64,000 nt of DNA from Pseudoalteromonas sp. UG3-2 (GTDB lineage: Bacteria; Pseudomonadota; Gammaproteobacteria; Enterobacterales; Alteromonadaceae), in contig NZ_JAWLJU010000002.1 of NCBI RefSeq assembly GCF_037120705.1, positions 620,001 to 684,000 on the forward strand, in the 5' to 3' direction. Each line of letters begins with the position of its first letter. Position 1 is the stretch's first letter. Position numbers and translations under genes: made by a program. The notes under the pieces were generated by a model, which searched no databases, was not told where the DNA came from, and worked only from the letters and a program-made list of their open reading frames with translations. This document shows, piece after piece, positions 56,243 through 64,000 of this stretch.

Positions 56243-58756
56243 ATGTTTAAGCAGTCTATTATTGCAGGTGCTATTATTTCAGCCGTTAGTGCAGCACCCG
56301 CCTATGCAGCCCAGCTAACAGGGAAAGTTGTTGATGCCAACAACCAGCCAATAAGTAATGCAACAATTCACCTGCACGGTAAGAGTCAGAGCATTAAGTC
56401 TGACAAAAATGGTCAGTTTACTATCGACCTCGATGCCGATGCGCAACTGCACATCAGTAAGCCTAATTACCTCGACCAACGCATTCAGGTCACTGAATCT
56501 CAAGGTTATATCAAAGTTCAATTGCAACCGACCTCAGTAGAAACCATTGTAGTGTATTCATCGGCACTGCATAAAAACAGCATGGAAATGACCTCGCCGG
56601 TCAGTGTATTAAGCGGAGATGAATTAAAGAATCGTGCGAAACCTACGCTAGGTGAGACCTTAAAAGGCCAGCCTGGTATTAACGCCAGCTATTTTGGTCC
56701 AGTAAGTTCAAGCCCGATTATCCGAGGTCTGGGTGGTCCGCGAGTAAAAATCACCCAAAATGGCTTAGACAGCAGTGATGCTTCAAGAGTCGGCCCGGAT
56801 CATGCCAACAGCAATGATTCTTTAGCCGCGCAACAAATTGAAGTCCTGCGTGGCCCAGCAACATTACTTTATGGCTCAGGTGCCATTGGTGGTGTCGTCA
56901 ATGTGGTTGATAACCGTATCCCCACCGACGTTATTGATGCCCCACAAGGCGCTGCGGAATATAGCCACGATACCAACTCTAATACCAACACGTTCGCGGT
57001 GTTATTAGAAACTGGTAATGAGGGTTTTAACTTTCACTTTGATGGCGTTAAACGCAAAGGCGGAGATTATGAAACGCCAAACTTCCCACTGCCTCACGAT
57101 GAGCATGAGGATGAACATGCTGGCGAGCACGAGGAACATGAAGAACACGATCACGAAGCTGAGCATGGCCATGAAGATGAGCACGAAGCGCACGAGCTAG
57201 AATACGCCAATAAAGTCGATAATACGTTTATCGACTCGGAACAATTTAATATTGGTACCAGCTACGTTGGCGATCATCTTACCCTTGGCGTGTCTTATGG
57301 CCGTATCGATACCGATTATGGTATTCCAGCCCACTCCCATGTTGGTCACGACCATGGTCATGATGACCACGACGAACATAGCCATGAAGAGGAAGCGCAT
57401 GATCATGATGAACATGCAGACGAAGAAGCACATGAGCATGAAGAGGCCGTATTTGCTCGGGTAAAACAAGACCGATGGCAGGCCCTTGCCAACTACGCTG
57501 TGCACAGCGAGTGGTTAGAATCCGTTACGGCACGTTTAGGCTATACCGACTACGAACACGCCGAAATTGAAGGTGGCGCGGTCGGCACCGTATTCAGTAA
57601 TGAAACCACTGAACTTCGTCTTAACGCCGAGCACCGTTTAGGTGAATGGCACGGTACTTTAGGCTACCATTACGCAGACAGTGATTATGCCGCTGATGGC
57701 GCAGAAGCGTTTACACCGGCAACCAACACCAAAACCCATGCATTTTATATTTTAGAAGAGCGCCAATATGGTGACTTCCTACTGGAATTAGGTGCTCGAG
57801 TTGAAGATTACCAGTTGTCGAGCCACGCAGGCGATCATGAAGAAGATCACGACCATGGCGATGATCATGACCATGGTCACGAAGACCATAGCATTGATGC
57901 TGGTTTTGTTGCTTATGAACTGGATATGACCAATTTAAGCCTGTCTGTGGGTGGTGTTTATACCCTTGATGAAGGTAAAAATCTAGCAGTCTCTCTGTCG
58001 CGCTCTGAGCGTGCACCGTTGACAGCTGAGCTCTTATCCAATGGTTTGCACATTGCGACCAGCACCTACGAGCTGGGATTGGGTTATGAATTGGAAGGCG
58101 ATCATCTGCACTTTGAGCCGCAACATATAGAGCAAGAGACCGCGAATAACCTCGACATTAGCTTCAGAAAATTCTCGGGTGATTTCGGTTATACCGTCAA
58201 CGTTTTCTACAATGATATTGAAAACTTTTATTACCAAGCTGCGACCGATTATATCTTTAGCCCAGAGCATGGCTTGGAGCTTGCGGATCATGACCACGCG
58301 GATGCCCTGCCTGTGTTTAAATTCCAAAGCAGTGATGCCAAGCTCTATGGTTTAGAATTTGATGCTCACTATAAAATCAATGACTACGCCCGCGTGAAAG
58401 TGTTTGGTGATTCATTAACGGCCAAGCTAGATAACGATGAGTACTTGCCGCGCATTCCAAGTAACAAATTGGGCGTTGATTATCAGCATCGTTATAATAA
58501 CCTCACGGCGAATTTCAGCGTAACCCATTATCTTGAGCAGGATAATATTGCCAGCTACGAAAGTAAAACTGATAGCTATACCCTGGTTGATATGACCTTT
58601 AACTATGACTTTGAGCTGCTTGGCAGTGATATGGTCGGCTATGTCAATTTAGAAAACCTCACCGATGAACTGGGTTTTGTGCATAGCTCTTTCATTAAGG
58701 AGCAAGCCCCTTTACCTGGTCGTAACGTAAAACTGGGTATCCGTGGCTACTTCTAG
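56243..58756 (+). CDS. TonB-dependent receptor, probable zinc uptake (ZnuD-like)
   Basis: An 837-residue outer-membrane receptor. After a signal peptide (about 1-22, ending APAYAA) comes a carboxypeptidase-regulatory-like domain (about 23-95), a TonB-box-like ETIVV (100-104), the plug (about 112-225, with SSPIIRGLGGPRVKI and VLRGPATLLYGSGAIGG) and a beta-barrel ending in RNVKLGIRGYF. Three histidine- and acid-rich stretches at 285-318, 364-398 and 528-549 are likely external loops that bind Zn2+. This matches ZnuD-type receptors. The Zur-like boxes upstream agree. Nickel or another metal cannot be excluded. Confidence 0.9.
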   Translation: MFKQSIIAGAIISAVSAAPAYAAQLTGKVVDANNQPISNATIHLHGKSQSIKSDKNGQFTIDLDADAQLHISKPNYLDQRIQVTESQGYIKVQLQPTSVETIVVYSSALHKNSMEMTSPVSVLSGDELKNRAKPTLGETLKGQPGINASYFGPVSSSPIIRGLGGPRVKITQNGLDSSDASRVGPDHANSNDSLAAQQIEVLRGPATLLYGSGAIGGVVNVVDNRIPTDVIDAPQGAAEYSHDTNSNTNTFAVLLETGNEGFNFHFDGVKRKGGDYETPNFPLPHDEHEDEHAGEHEEHEEHDHEAEHGHEDEHEAHELEYANKVDNTFIDSEQFNIGTSYVGDHLTLGVSYGRIDTDYGIPAHSHVGHDHGHDDHDEHSHEEEAHDHDEHADEEAHEHEEAVFARVKQDRWQALANYAVHSEWLESVTARLGYTDYEHAEIEGGAVGTVFSNETTELRLNAEHRLGEWHGTLGYHYADSDYAADGAEAFTPATNTKTHAFYILEERQYGDFLLELGARVEDYQLSSHAGDHEEDHDHGDDHDHGHEDHSIDAGFVAYELDMTNLSLSVGGVYTLDEGKNLAVSLSRSERAPLTAELLSNGLHIATSTYELGLGYELEGDHLHFEPQHIEQETANNLDISFRKFSGDFGYTVNVFYNDIENFYYQAATDYIFSPEHGLELADHDHADALPVFKFQSSDAKLYGLEFDAHYKINDYARVKVFGDSLTAKLDNDEYLPRIPSNKLGVDYQHRYNNLTANFSVTHYLEQDNIASYESKTDSYTLVDMTFNYDFELLGSDMVGYVNLENLTDELGFVHSSFIKEQAPLPGRNVKLGIRGYF

Positions 58757-58783
58757 TACCGCTTCCTTTCTTTTATAGAAACC

Positions 58784-58814
58784 AAAAAGCTACTCCATGG
58801 TGAGTAGCTTTTTT
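58784..58814 (+). terminator. Terminator of TonB receptor gene
   Basis: The stem AAAAAGCTACTC / GAGTAGCTTTTTT with a 6-base loop is followed by a T-run. The second copy of the dispersed repeat starts 5 bases further on. Confidence 0.9.
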
Positions 58815-58818
58815 ATTT

Positions 58819-58980
58819 ATACCTATTCGCTTAATTAAGTGATCTATTTTGAGGCAAGAAAATTTTGTCGATAACCAGGCAAAAATTTTGCTACTTAGTT
58901 GTTCTAAGTGAGAAATTTTTAACGCCGTTAGCGTCAAATTTACTTCCTCAAATGGAGCAAGTATTAATGCGGATCGGTAT
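58819..58980. repeat. Dispersed structured repeat, copy 2 (162 bp)
   Basis: A full-length homologue of 16516-16676 in the same orientation. Compared with copy 1 the inner stem differs by a paired change, T-A in copy 1 (16590 with 16604) becoming C-G here (58894 with 58908), plus one wobble pair, so the hairpin is kept. It sits between the TonB receptor terminator and the 3' end of upp and contains no gene. Confidence 0.8.
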
Positions 58981-59024
58981 TATAACCTTGCCAGAACAAT
59001 GTTCTAGCAATGACTTGATTCTTG

Positions 59025-59660
59025 CTAGCCTAATCGCGTTCCAAAGATTTTATCTCCCGCATCGCCAAGACCAGGAACGATGTAGCCCTTGTCATCTAGA
59101 TGACTATCTAAAGAGGCGGTATAAATAGCCACATCTGGGTGTGCGGTTGCCACCGCTTTCACTCCCTCCGGAGCCGCCACCAGTACAATGGCACGGATCT
59201 CTTTGCAGCCTGCTTTTTTTAACATATCTATGGTCGCTATGAGCGAGCCACCAGTTGCTAACATGGGATCAACTACCAAAGCTAGGCGAGCATCAATATT
59301 ACCCACTAATTTTTCAAAGTAAGGCACCGGCTCAAGAGTTTCTTCGTTGCGTTGCAGTCCCACCACACTGACCTTAGCCGCAGGGATAAGCTGCAATACG
59401 CCATCCAGCATGCCAAGACCGGCACGCAGTATCGGCACTAAGGTTATTTTCTTGCCGGTTAAGCGTTTTACCGTTAACTCATTGCCATCCCAGGCATTAA
59501 TAACCTGATCGCTTAAGGTCAGATCTTTAGTCGCTTCATAGCTCAGTAGATTGCCAACTTCTGAGACAATTTCACGAAAATTTTTGGTGGAAATGCCCTG
59601 CTCACGCAATAGCCCTAATTTATGCTGCACTAGAGGGTGATCAATTACATGTAATGCCAT
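59025..59660 (-). CDS. upp: Uracil phosphoribosyltransferase
   Basis: Upp salvages uracil to UMP with PRPP. The 211-residue protein has [10 protein letters not shown], the PRPP loop in [19 protein letters not shown] and the C-terminal uracil-binding [15 protein letters not shown]. The ATG at 59660 follows AAAGGA by 7 bases. It lies 11 bases downstream of the nitroreductase gene, so both are likely in one operon. No uraA permease is adjacent. Confidence 0.96.
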   Translation of the reverse strand: MALHVIDHPLVQHKLGLLREQGISTKNFREIVSEVGNLLSYEATKDLTLSDQVINAWDGNELTVKRLTGKKITLVPILRAGLGMLDGVLQLIPAAKVSVVGLQRNEETLEPVPYFEKLVGNIDARLALVVDPMLATGGSLIATIDMLKKAGCKEIRAIVLVAAPEGVKAVATAHPDVAIYTASLDSHLDDKGYIVPGLGDAGDKIFGTRLG

Positions 59661-59671
59661 CTGGTTGTCCT

Positions 59672-60220
59672 TTAAAGCCAAGTAAAAAAGTCTTGTGGTT
59701 GATTTCGAACCGGTTTGGTGCATTGCACCGTCGGTGTGCCTAGATAAAGATAGCCGACAATTTCATCTTTTTCGTCAAGACCTAGCTCGGTTTTTACCGT
59801 TGCGCTTTGAGCAAAATAACCGGTGCGCCAAATACCAGATAACCCTTGCGCGAAGGCCGCTTGTTGCATTGCCAAAACACTGCAGCCAGCACTTTGAATT
59901 TGCTCAATGCGTGGCACTTTAGGGTGTGTTTGATAAGGAGAAATAGCAATGATCAACATTGGCGCACGTTGTGGTAAGTCTTTCGCCCTGTCGATAATGC
60001 GCTGCTCTTGTTGCTCTGCCACCGCTGCTCGATGAAAAATTTCACCGAGCTTTTCACGCCCTTGCTCCGCCACAACAATAAAACGAAATGGTCTTAAGCC
60101 GCCATGGTCGGGCACCTTAAGCGCGGCTTTTTGAATTATTTCTAGTTGTTTTGCTGATGGTCCTGGAAAAGAAAGGTTGCTGTCTGACTGGCGAGTTAAC
60201 AGTAATTCTATGGCATCCAT
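59672..60220 (-). CDS. Nitroreductase family protein (YdjA-like)
   Basis: A 182-residue FMN-dependent oxidoreductase of the short YdjA type. The start [22 protein letters not shown] and the [13 protein letters not shown] motif (near 38-51) bind FMN and the substrate side; SGIWRTGYF and VGYLYLGTP are the conserved C-terminal strands. It is upstream of upp on the same transcript. The natural substrate is not known. Confidence 0.9.
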   Translation of the reverse strand: MDAIELLLTRQSDSNLSFPGPSAKQLEIIQKAALKVPDHGGLRPFRFIVVAEQGREKLGEIFHRAAVAEQQEQRIIDRAKDLPQRAPMLIIAISPYQTHPKVPRIEQIQSAGCSVLAMQQAAFAQGLSGIWRTGYFAQSATVKTELGLDEKDEIVGYLYLGTPTVQCTKPVRNQPQDFFTWL

Positions 60221-60368
60221 TGAATCGTCCCATATTTGAAAAAGAATTATTCTTGCTAGCTCAAGAGTTTAGCACTTCAGAGGCACGGAGACTACGTGTA
60301 ACAGCCCTTGCAGGCTGATAAATTTCATCTAGTCAAACGTTTAGCCATGCCACTAAACTGCGTTGCTG

Positions 60369-61058
60369 TTATCGATTATTGCAAAACGCACGCCTTAACC
60401 AATAATCAGCACTGAAATAGCGCCCAGCGCCAGTAAAAAACAACGATAACAGCATCACAAAGTAGCTAAGTGAGAATTCCATGCCATTATTTAAGATGGC
60501 AATGTTGCCTTTTTCATACAAATAGCTCGGCTTACCGTTATCGGCCACGATTGATTTGATCCGCGTTAGGCGCTCCGCGGCTTCTCTACTATTTTCTAAA
60601 CTGGCCGTGGCCGCATCGAAGCCAAGCCAATGGAACACTTTAGCGGCGCTGGTGTCTGGGTTGGTTGGAGTGATGGCAAACCAGCCGTTATCCTTATGCA
60701 CTGTGGTGGCCGCCACTAACATGGTGATCATAAGCGGTATAGCCACCACACGCGTCATTAAGCCCAGCAACAATAAAATCCCACCTAAAAATTCACTCCA
60801 GCCTGCTAAAAAAGCCAACAGTTCGGGAAACGGCAAGCCCAAGCCCCACTCGGCATTGCCAAACCAAGCCACGACATTGGCATCGGCTGACAAGCGAGCG
60901 AAAAAATCGAGCTCTTGATTGCTTAAGTTAAGCTTATTGAAGCCTGCAATGATCATCACTGGGCCAAGGATGAGCCGAAAAAAAAGCGGGGCTAAGCCAC
61001 TGAATAGCTGGCTACTAGAGATAAGTTTGTTGTAGTGCTGTACAAGGTGAGAAAACAT
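60369..61058 (-). CDS. DoxX-family membrane protein
   Basis: A 229-residue membrane protein with the DoxX pattern of four helices: FFRLILGPVMIIAGFNKL, a FLAGWSEFLGGILLLLGL helix, VAIPLMITMLVAATTVH and the last near FSLSYFVMLLSLFF. A long insert (about 125-185) between helices 3 and 4 carries mixed polar sequence. Such proteins have been linked to quinone or redox chemistry, but function is unsettled. It is downstream of fadH on the same strand, 63 bases away. Confidence 0.82.
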   Translation of the reverse strand: MFSHLVQHYNKLISSSQLFSGLAPLFFRLILGPVMIIAGFNKLNLSNQELDFFARLSADANVVAWFGNAEWGLGLPFPELLAFLAGWSEFLGGILLLLGLMTRVVAIPLMITMLVAATTVHKDNGWFAITPTNPDTSAAKVFHWLGFDAATASLENSREAAERLTRIKSIVADNGKPSYLYEKGNIAILNNGMEFSLSYFVMLLSLFFTGAGRYFSADYWLRRAFCNNR

Positions 61059-61121
61059 AGGCGGTCCATAATCAGTGTTTAATTATGAGTATAGACCGCC
61101 AATCTTGCTGCCGTATTTCAA

Positions 61122-63095
61122 TTAAATCTTACGAGCAACCTGTAAAGCTTCATAGATGGCACGCTTGGCATCGATGGCTGCCGCCAATTTTGCACCGCCA
61201 ATAACGTGTTGATTGCCTGGTAAGCTTTCTTTGTCGAATAAGTCATCATTAGAGACTTGACCAATACACGCCACCACCGTATCGACATCCAGCACCTGCT
61301 CTTCTCCAGCAACTTTGATGGTCAGGCCCTGATTGTTAAAGCTCAGGTATTCACACTCTGCAATCTGTTTAACATTATGATGCTTAGCAACGGCACGATG
61401 GATCCAGCCTGTGGTTTTACCCAAATCTTTACCGAAACGACCCGGCGAGCGCTTCAGCATATACAGTTGCCGCTGCTCTTGTGAAGGGGTGGCCTCACAC
61501 TCGATACCCCACTGCGATTTAAAGTCTGGGATGGACTGCTGACGTTGCTCGGTTAAAAACGCCACCATATCAAAGCCTATGCCACCAGCGCCTAAAATGG
61601 CAATTTTTTCACCCAGTTCAACTTCGCCTTTGATCACTTCATCATAGGCAAATACACGTTTACCATCATCACACTCAATGCGCGACATACGTGGGCTAAC
61701 GCCTGTGGCAAAGACAACATCATCAAAGTCTTTGGCCATATCGGCTTGATAGGCGGTATCTAAACAGAGCTCTACCCCTAGACGCTTAATTTCGCTGACG
61801 TAGTAACGCAAAGTATGTTGAAAATCTTCTTTACCCGGGATGCGCATGGCCAGATTAAACTGCCCCCCTAACTCTTGGTTTTTGTCTATGAGTTTGACTT
61901 GGTGGCCTTTTTTCGCCAAGTAATAGCTCACTGATAAGCCTGCAGGCCCGGCACCAACCACCAATACTTGTTTTTGCTTAGCGGCTTTTTCCAGCGGATA
62001 GTCCAACTCAAAGCCGGCTTGTGGGTTCACCAAACAGGTTGCCCGTTTGCCTTTAAACACATGGTCAAGGCAGCCTTGGTTACAGCCAATACAAATATTG
62101 ATTTGCTCGCTACGTTGTTCTTGATATTTGTTAAAAAACTCAGGATCTGCCAGTAAAGGTCTGGCCATAGAAATAAGATCGGCATCGCCACTGGTCAAAA
62201 TATCGTTGGCAAGCTCCGGGGTATTAATTCGGTTAACCGCCACAACCGGCACATCTACGGCTTGTTTGAGGCGATGAGAGGCCTCACGGTAAGCTCCTGG
62301 CGGTACCATGGAAGCGATGGTGGGCACGCGGGCTTCATGCCAGCCAATACCGGTATTTAATATATCAACCCCGGCGGCAACCAATGCTTTGGCTTGCAGA
62401 CTAACCTCTTCTGCCGTAGAGCCATTCGGAATTAAATCCATCACCGATAACCGGAAGATGATCATGAAATTATCACTGACTTGGGCACGAACCGCCTTGA
62501 CGATGTCAACCGCTAAGCGCATGCGGTTTTCTAGACTGCCACCATATTCATCGCTGCGCTTATTGGTGTGATTGGCCATAAACTCATTTATTAGATACCC
62601 TTCTGAGCCCATGATCTCAACGCCATCGTAGCCGGCTTTTTCAGCCAGCTTTGCTGATTTGGCAAAATCTTTAATGGTGCCTTTAATACTGCTTACGCTC
62701 ATTGCTTTTGGCGTATAAGGATTAATCGGCGCTTTAATGGCACTGGGAGCGGTATTAAACGGGTGATAGGCGTAACGCCCAGCGTGCAACAGTTGCAGAC
62801 AGATTTTACCGCCATGTTTGTGCACCACATTGGTGTAGGCTTTATGCTTTAGGACATCATAGTAGCTGTTGAATGATGACGAAATAGGCGTTAATTTACC
62901 ACGCAAGTTAGGACTGTAGCCGCCGGTAACGATCAAACCAACGCCGCCCTTAGCGCGTTCTTCGTAAAACGCCGCAAGTCGCTTTCGGTTATGCCACCCT
63001 TCTTCCAGCCCGGTGTGCATGGAGCCCATCACCAGGCGATTTCGTAAACTTGTATGTTTAAGTTGTAATTGTTGTTCTAACATCGGATGCCCCAT
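61122..63095 (-). CDS. fadH: NADPH-dependent 2,4-dienoyl-CoA reductase
   Basis: FadH reduces dienoyl-CoA intermediates in the oxidation of unsaturated fatty acids. The 657-residue protein has an N-terminal old-yellow-enzyme FMN barrel with Y167 and H253, a 4Fe-4S site with C335, C338, C342 and C354, and an FAD/NADPH part starting VLVVGAGPAGLSVSYYLAKKG. I keep the ATG at 63095, since alignment of the N-terminus with E. coli FadH gives the same length. It is divergent from sppA and upstream of the DoxX gene. Confidence 0.95.
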   Translation of the reverse strand: MGHPMLEQQLQLKHTSLRNRLVMGSMHTGLEEGWHNRKRLAAFYEERAKGGVGLIVTGGYSPNLRGKLTPISSSFNSYYDVLKHKAYTNVVHKHGGKICLQLLHAGRYAYHPFNTAPSAIKAPINPYTPKAMSVSSIKGTIKDFAKSAKLAEKAGYDGVEIMGSEGYLINEFMANHTNKRSDEYGGSLENRMRLAVDIVKAVRAQVSDNFMIIFRLSVMDLIPNGSTAEEVSLQAKALVAAGVDILNTGIGWHEARVPTIASMVPPGAYREASHRLKQAVDVPVVAVNRINTPELANDILTSGDADLISMARPLLADPEFFNKYQEQRSEQINICIGCNQGCLDHVFKGKRATCLVNPQAGFELDYPLEKAAKQKQVLVVGAGPAGLSVSYYLAKKGHQVKLIDKNQELGGQFNLAMRIPGKEDFQHTLRYYVSEIKRLGVELCLDTAYQADMAKDFDDVVFATGVSPRMSRIECDDGKRVFAYDEVIKGEVELGEKIAILGAGGIGFDMVAFLTEQRQQSIPDFKSQWGIECEATPSQEQRQLYMLKRSPGRFGKDLGKTTGWIHRAVAKHHNVKQIAECEYLSFNNQGLTIKVAGEEQVLDVDTVVACIGQVSNDDLFDKESLPGNQHVIGGAKLAAAIDAKRAIYEALQVARKI

Positions 63096-63305
63096 TGATA
63101 CTGGTCTTACCTGTGAACATTAACGTTTTTTTAGTATTTGGCAAGTACCTCTAAGCAAGAAATTTCACAAATCCAGTAATTTTGCCGAGAAAGTGAACGA
63201 CAAAATACTTCGTTACGTTTTTCTATTATTCATGCATTAAAGTCTGATATATGATAAATACATGAAATTATATCGATGTTTAGTATGCAAGCATAAGGGA
63301 ACATT

Positions 63306-64000
63306 TTGAAACTGATAGCAAATATATTTAAAGGTATCTGGGCCACGATTAATTTTTCACGGCGCTTGGTGCTCAACATATTATTCTTCATTATTGTTAT
63401 AGCCATCATCATGAGTATTGGCTCTGGTGACGATGAAGTCCGTATTGAAGACAAAAGTATTCTGCGTTTAAACCTCAATGGTGTAGTGGTTGAGCAGTTG
63501 ACTTACGTCGACCCCATTGAAGCGGCAATGAGCGATACCTTAAGTGACTCTAATGAGCCGAGAGAAATCTTACTCGACGACATTATCGACGTGATTAATA
63601 AGGCCGCCAAGGACGACAAGATAACGGCGCTGTATTTAGACTTACAACGACTACACAGTGCTCACTTAGATAAATTAAGAGACATTAAAGACGCCATAGA
63701 ACGCTTTAAAGCCGCAAACAAAACCGTTTATGCACACGGTGCTTACTATAGCCAGGCTCAGTACTACATTGCTGCTGCCGCCGATGAAGTATCACTTCAC
63801 CCCTATGGCGGCGTAGGCATTAAAGGCTTTGCCATGTACCCGGTGTACTTTAAAGAAGCGCTAGAAAAACTCAAAATTACCCAACATATTTTCCGTGTTG
63901 GTACCTACAAATCGGCGGTGGAGCCGTATATCCGTAACGACATGTCGCCACAAGCCAAAGAGTCAAACCTTGGCTGGATCACTCCGCTTTGGCAACAATA
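63306..64000 (+). CDS. sppA: Signal peptide peptidase SppA (67K type), N-terminal part
   Basis: This gene runs off the right window edge; 231 residues are visible. SppA is a membrane-bound serine-lysine protease that degrades cleaved signal peptides. One membrane helix (about 19-38) is followed by the first protease-like domain, and the general-base lysine is K202 in FRVGTYKSAVEP. The nucleophile serine lies beyond the window. The start is a TTG at 63306 with AGGGA 6 bases upstream; the next in-frame ATG would cut into the membrane helix. Confidence 0.93.
   Translation, partial: MKLIANIFKGIWATINFSRRLVLNILFFIIVIAIIMSIGSGDDEVRIEDKSILRLNLNGVVVEQLTYVDPIEAAMSDTLSDSNEPREILLDDIIDVINKAAKDDKITALYLDLQRLHSAHLDKLRDIKDAIERFKAANKTVYAHGAYYSQAQYYIAAAADEVSLHPYGGVGIKGFAMYPVYFKEALEKLKITQHIFRVGTYKSAVEPYIRNDMSPQAKESNLGWITPLWQQ

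Noticed and set aside
57090..57890. Repeated CAT/GAT-rich DNA in the TonB receptor gene that looks like short tandem repeats
   Set aside because: The pattern follows from His/Asp/Glu-rich coding sequence; there are no regular spacers, so it is neither a CRISPR array nor a satellite.
58865..59128. 87-codon plus-strand open frame over repeat copy 2 and the upp 3' end
   Set aside because: It spans a non-coding repeat and the antisense of upp, and the frame is interrupted in repeat copy 1.

Overview
The window reads as ordinary chromosome of a marine-type gammaproteobacterium, most likely in the order Alteromonadales (inference from gene content and gene order; no database search was possible). 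The main evidence is the conserved block serC-aroA, cmk-rpsA-ihfB-lapA-lapB-pyrF beside gyrA, with ubiG divergent from gyrA and nrdA-nrdB-yfaE beyond it. The encoded NrdA, NrdB and GyrA start and key-residue positions match E. coli numbering. Accessory genes (rhombosortase, KamA-type radical SAM protein, S9 peptidase lipoprotein, zinc-type TonB receptor) fit a heterotrophic marine bacterium.

Layout. 1-4.1 kb (minus strand): DUF58 protein (cut by the window edge), MoxR ATPase and an orphan receiver protein in a tight operon, then a decayed secreted-protein gene, then miaE and a sulfotransferase-like gene. 4.2-13.8 kb: SIMPL protein, NAD malic enzyme, gamma-glutamyltransferase, rhombosortase (plus strand), S9 peptidase lipoprotein, purK-purE. 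14-17 kb: a small membrane protein divergent from a TetR regulator with a striking double palindrome between them, htpX, a GNAT enzyme, and a small conserved-looking ORF next to a 161-bp dispersed repeat. 17-22 kb: a complete biotin locus, bioBFCD divergent from bioA around a BirA-type operator. 22-27.7 kb: KamA-like enzyme, P-loop kinase-like protein, asnS, fklB, two unknown membrane proteins, tRNA-Ser(UGA). 27.9-36.8 kb: an RND efflux pair, a Sua5-type tRNA t6A enzyme, trhO, and a DEAD-box helicase coupled to a CvfB-like RNA-binding protein. 36.8-39.3 kb: a patatin-like lipase and a secreted protein with three Cys-containing tandem repeats that I cannot assign. 39.4-55.5 kb: the conserved housekeeping block. 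55.5-64 kb: YaeQ-like protein, zinc-type TonB receptor with three His-rich loops, a second copy of the dispersed repeat, upp, nitroreductase, DoxX, fadH, and the start of sppA.

How genes work together. bioB, F, C, D and A make biotin under one BirA switch. nrdA, nrdB and yfaE make and maintain class Ia ribonucleotide reductase, with two pairs of NrdR-like boxes and a DnaA box upstream. rpsA, ihfB, lapA/lapB and pyrF form a growth-linked run (translation, nucleoid, LPS control, pyrimidines). The TonB receptor carries two Zur-like boxes and His-rich loops, pointing to zinc uptake. Several genes concern tRNA modification or charging (miaE, Sua5/TsaC, trhO, asnS).

The least explained material is the secreted three-repeat protein at 38.0-39.3 kb, the structured dispersed repeat (two full copies and one relic), the double palindrome at 14.24 kb, the structured stretch after purK, and the hairpin-plus-T-run between nrdA and nrdB. 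I found no CRISPR array, insertion sequence, prophage or obvious defence island.
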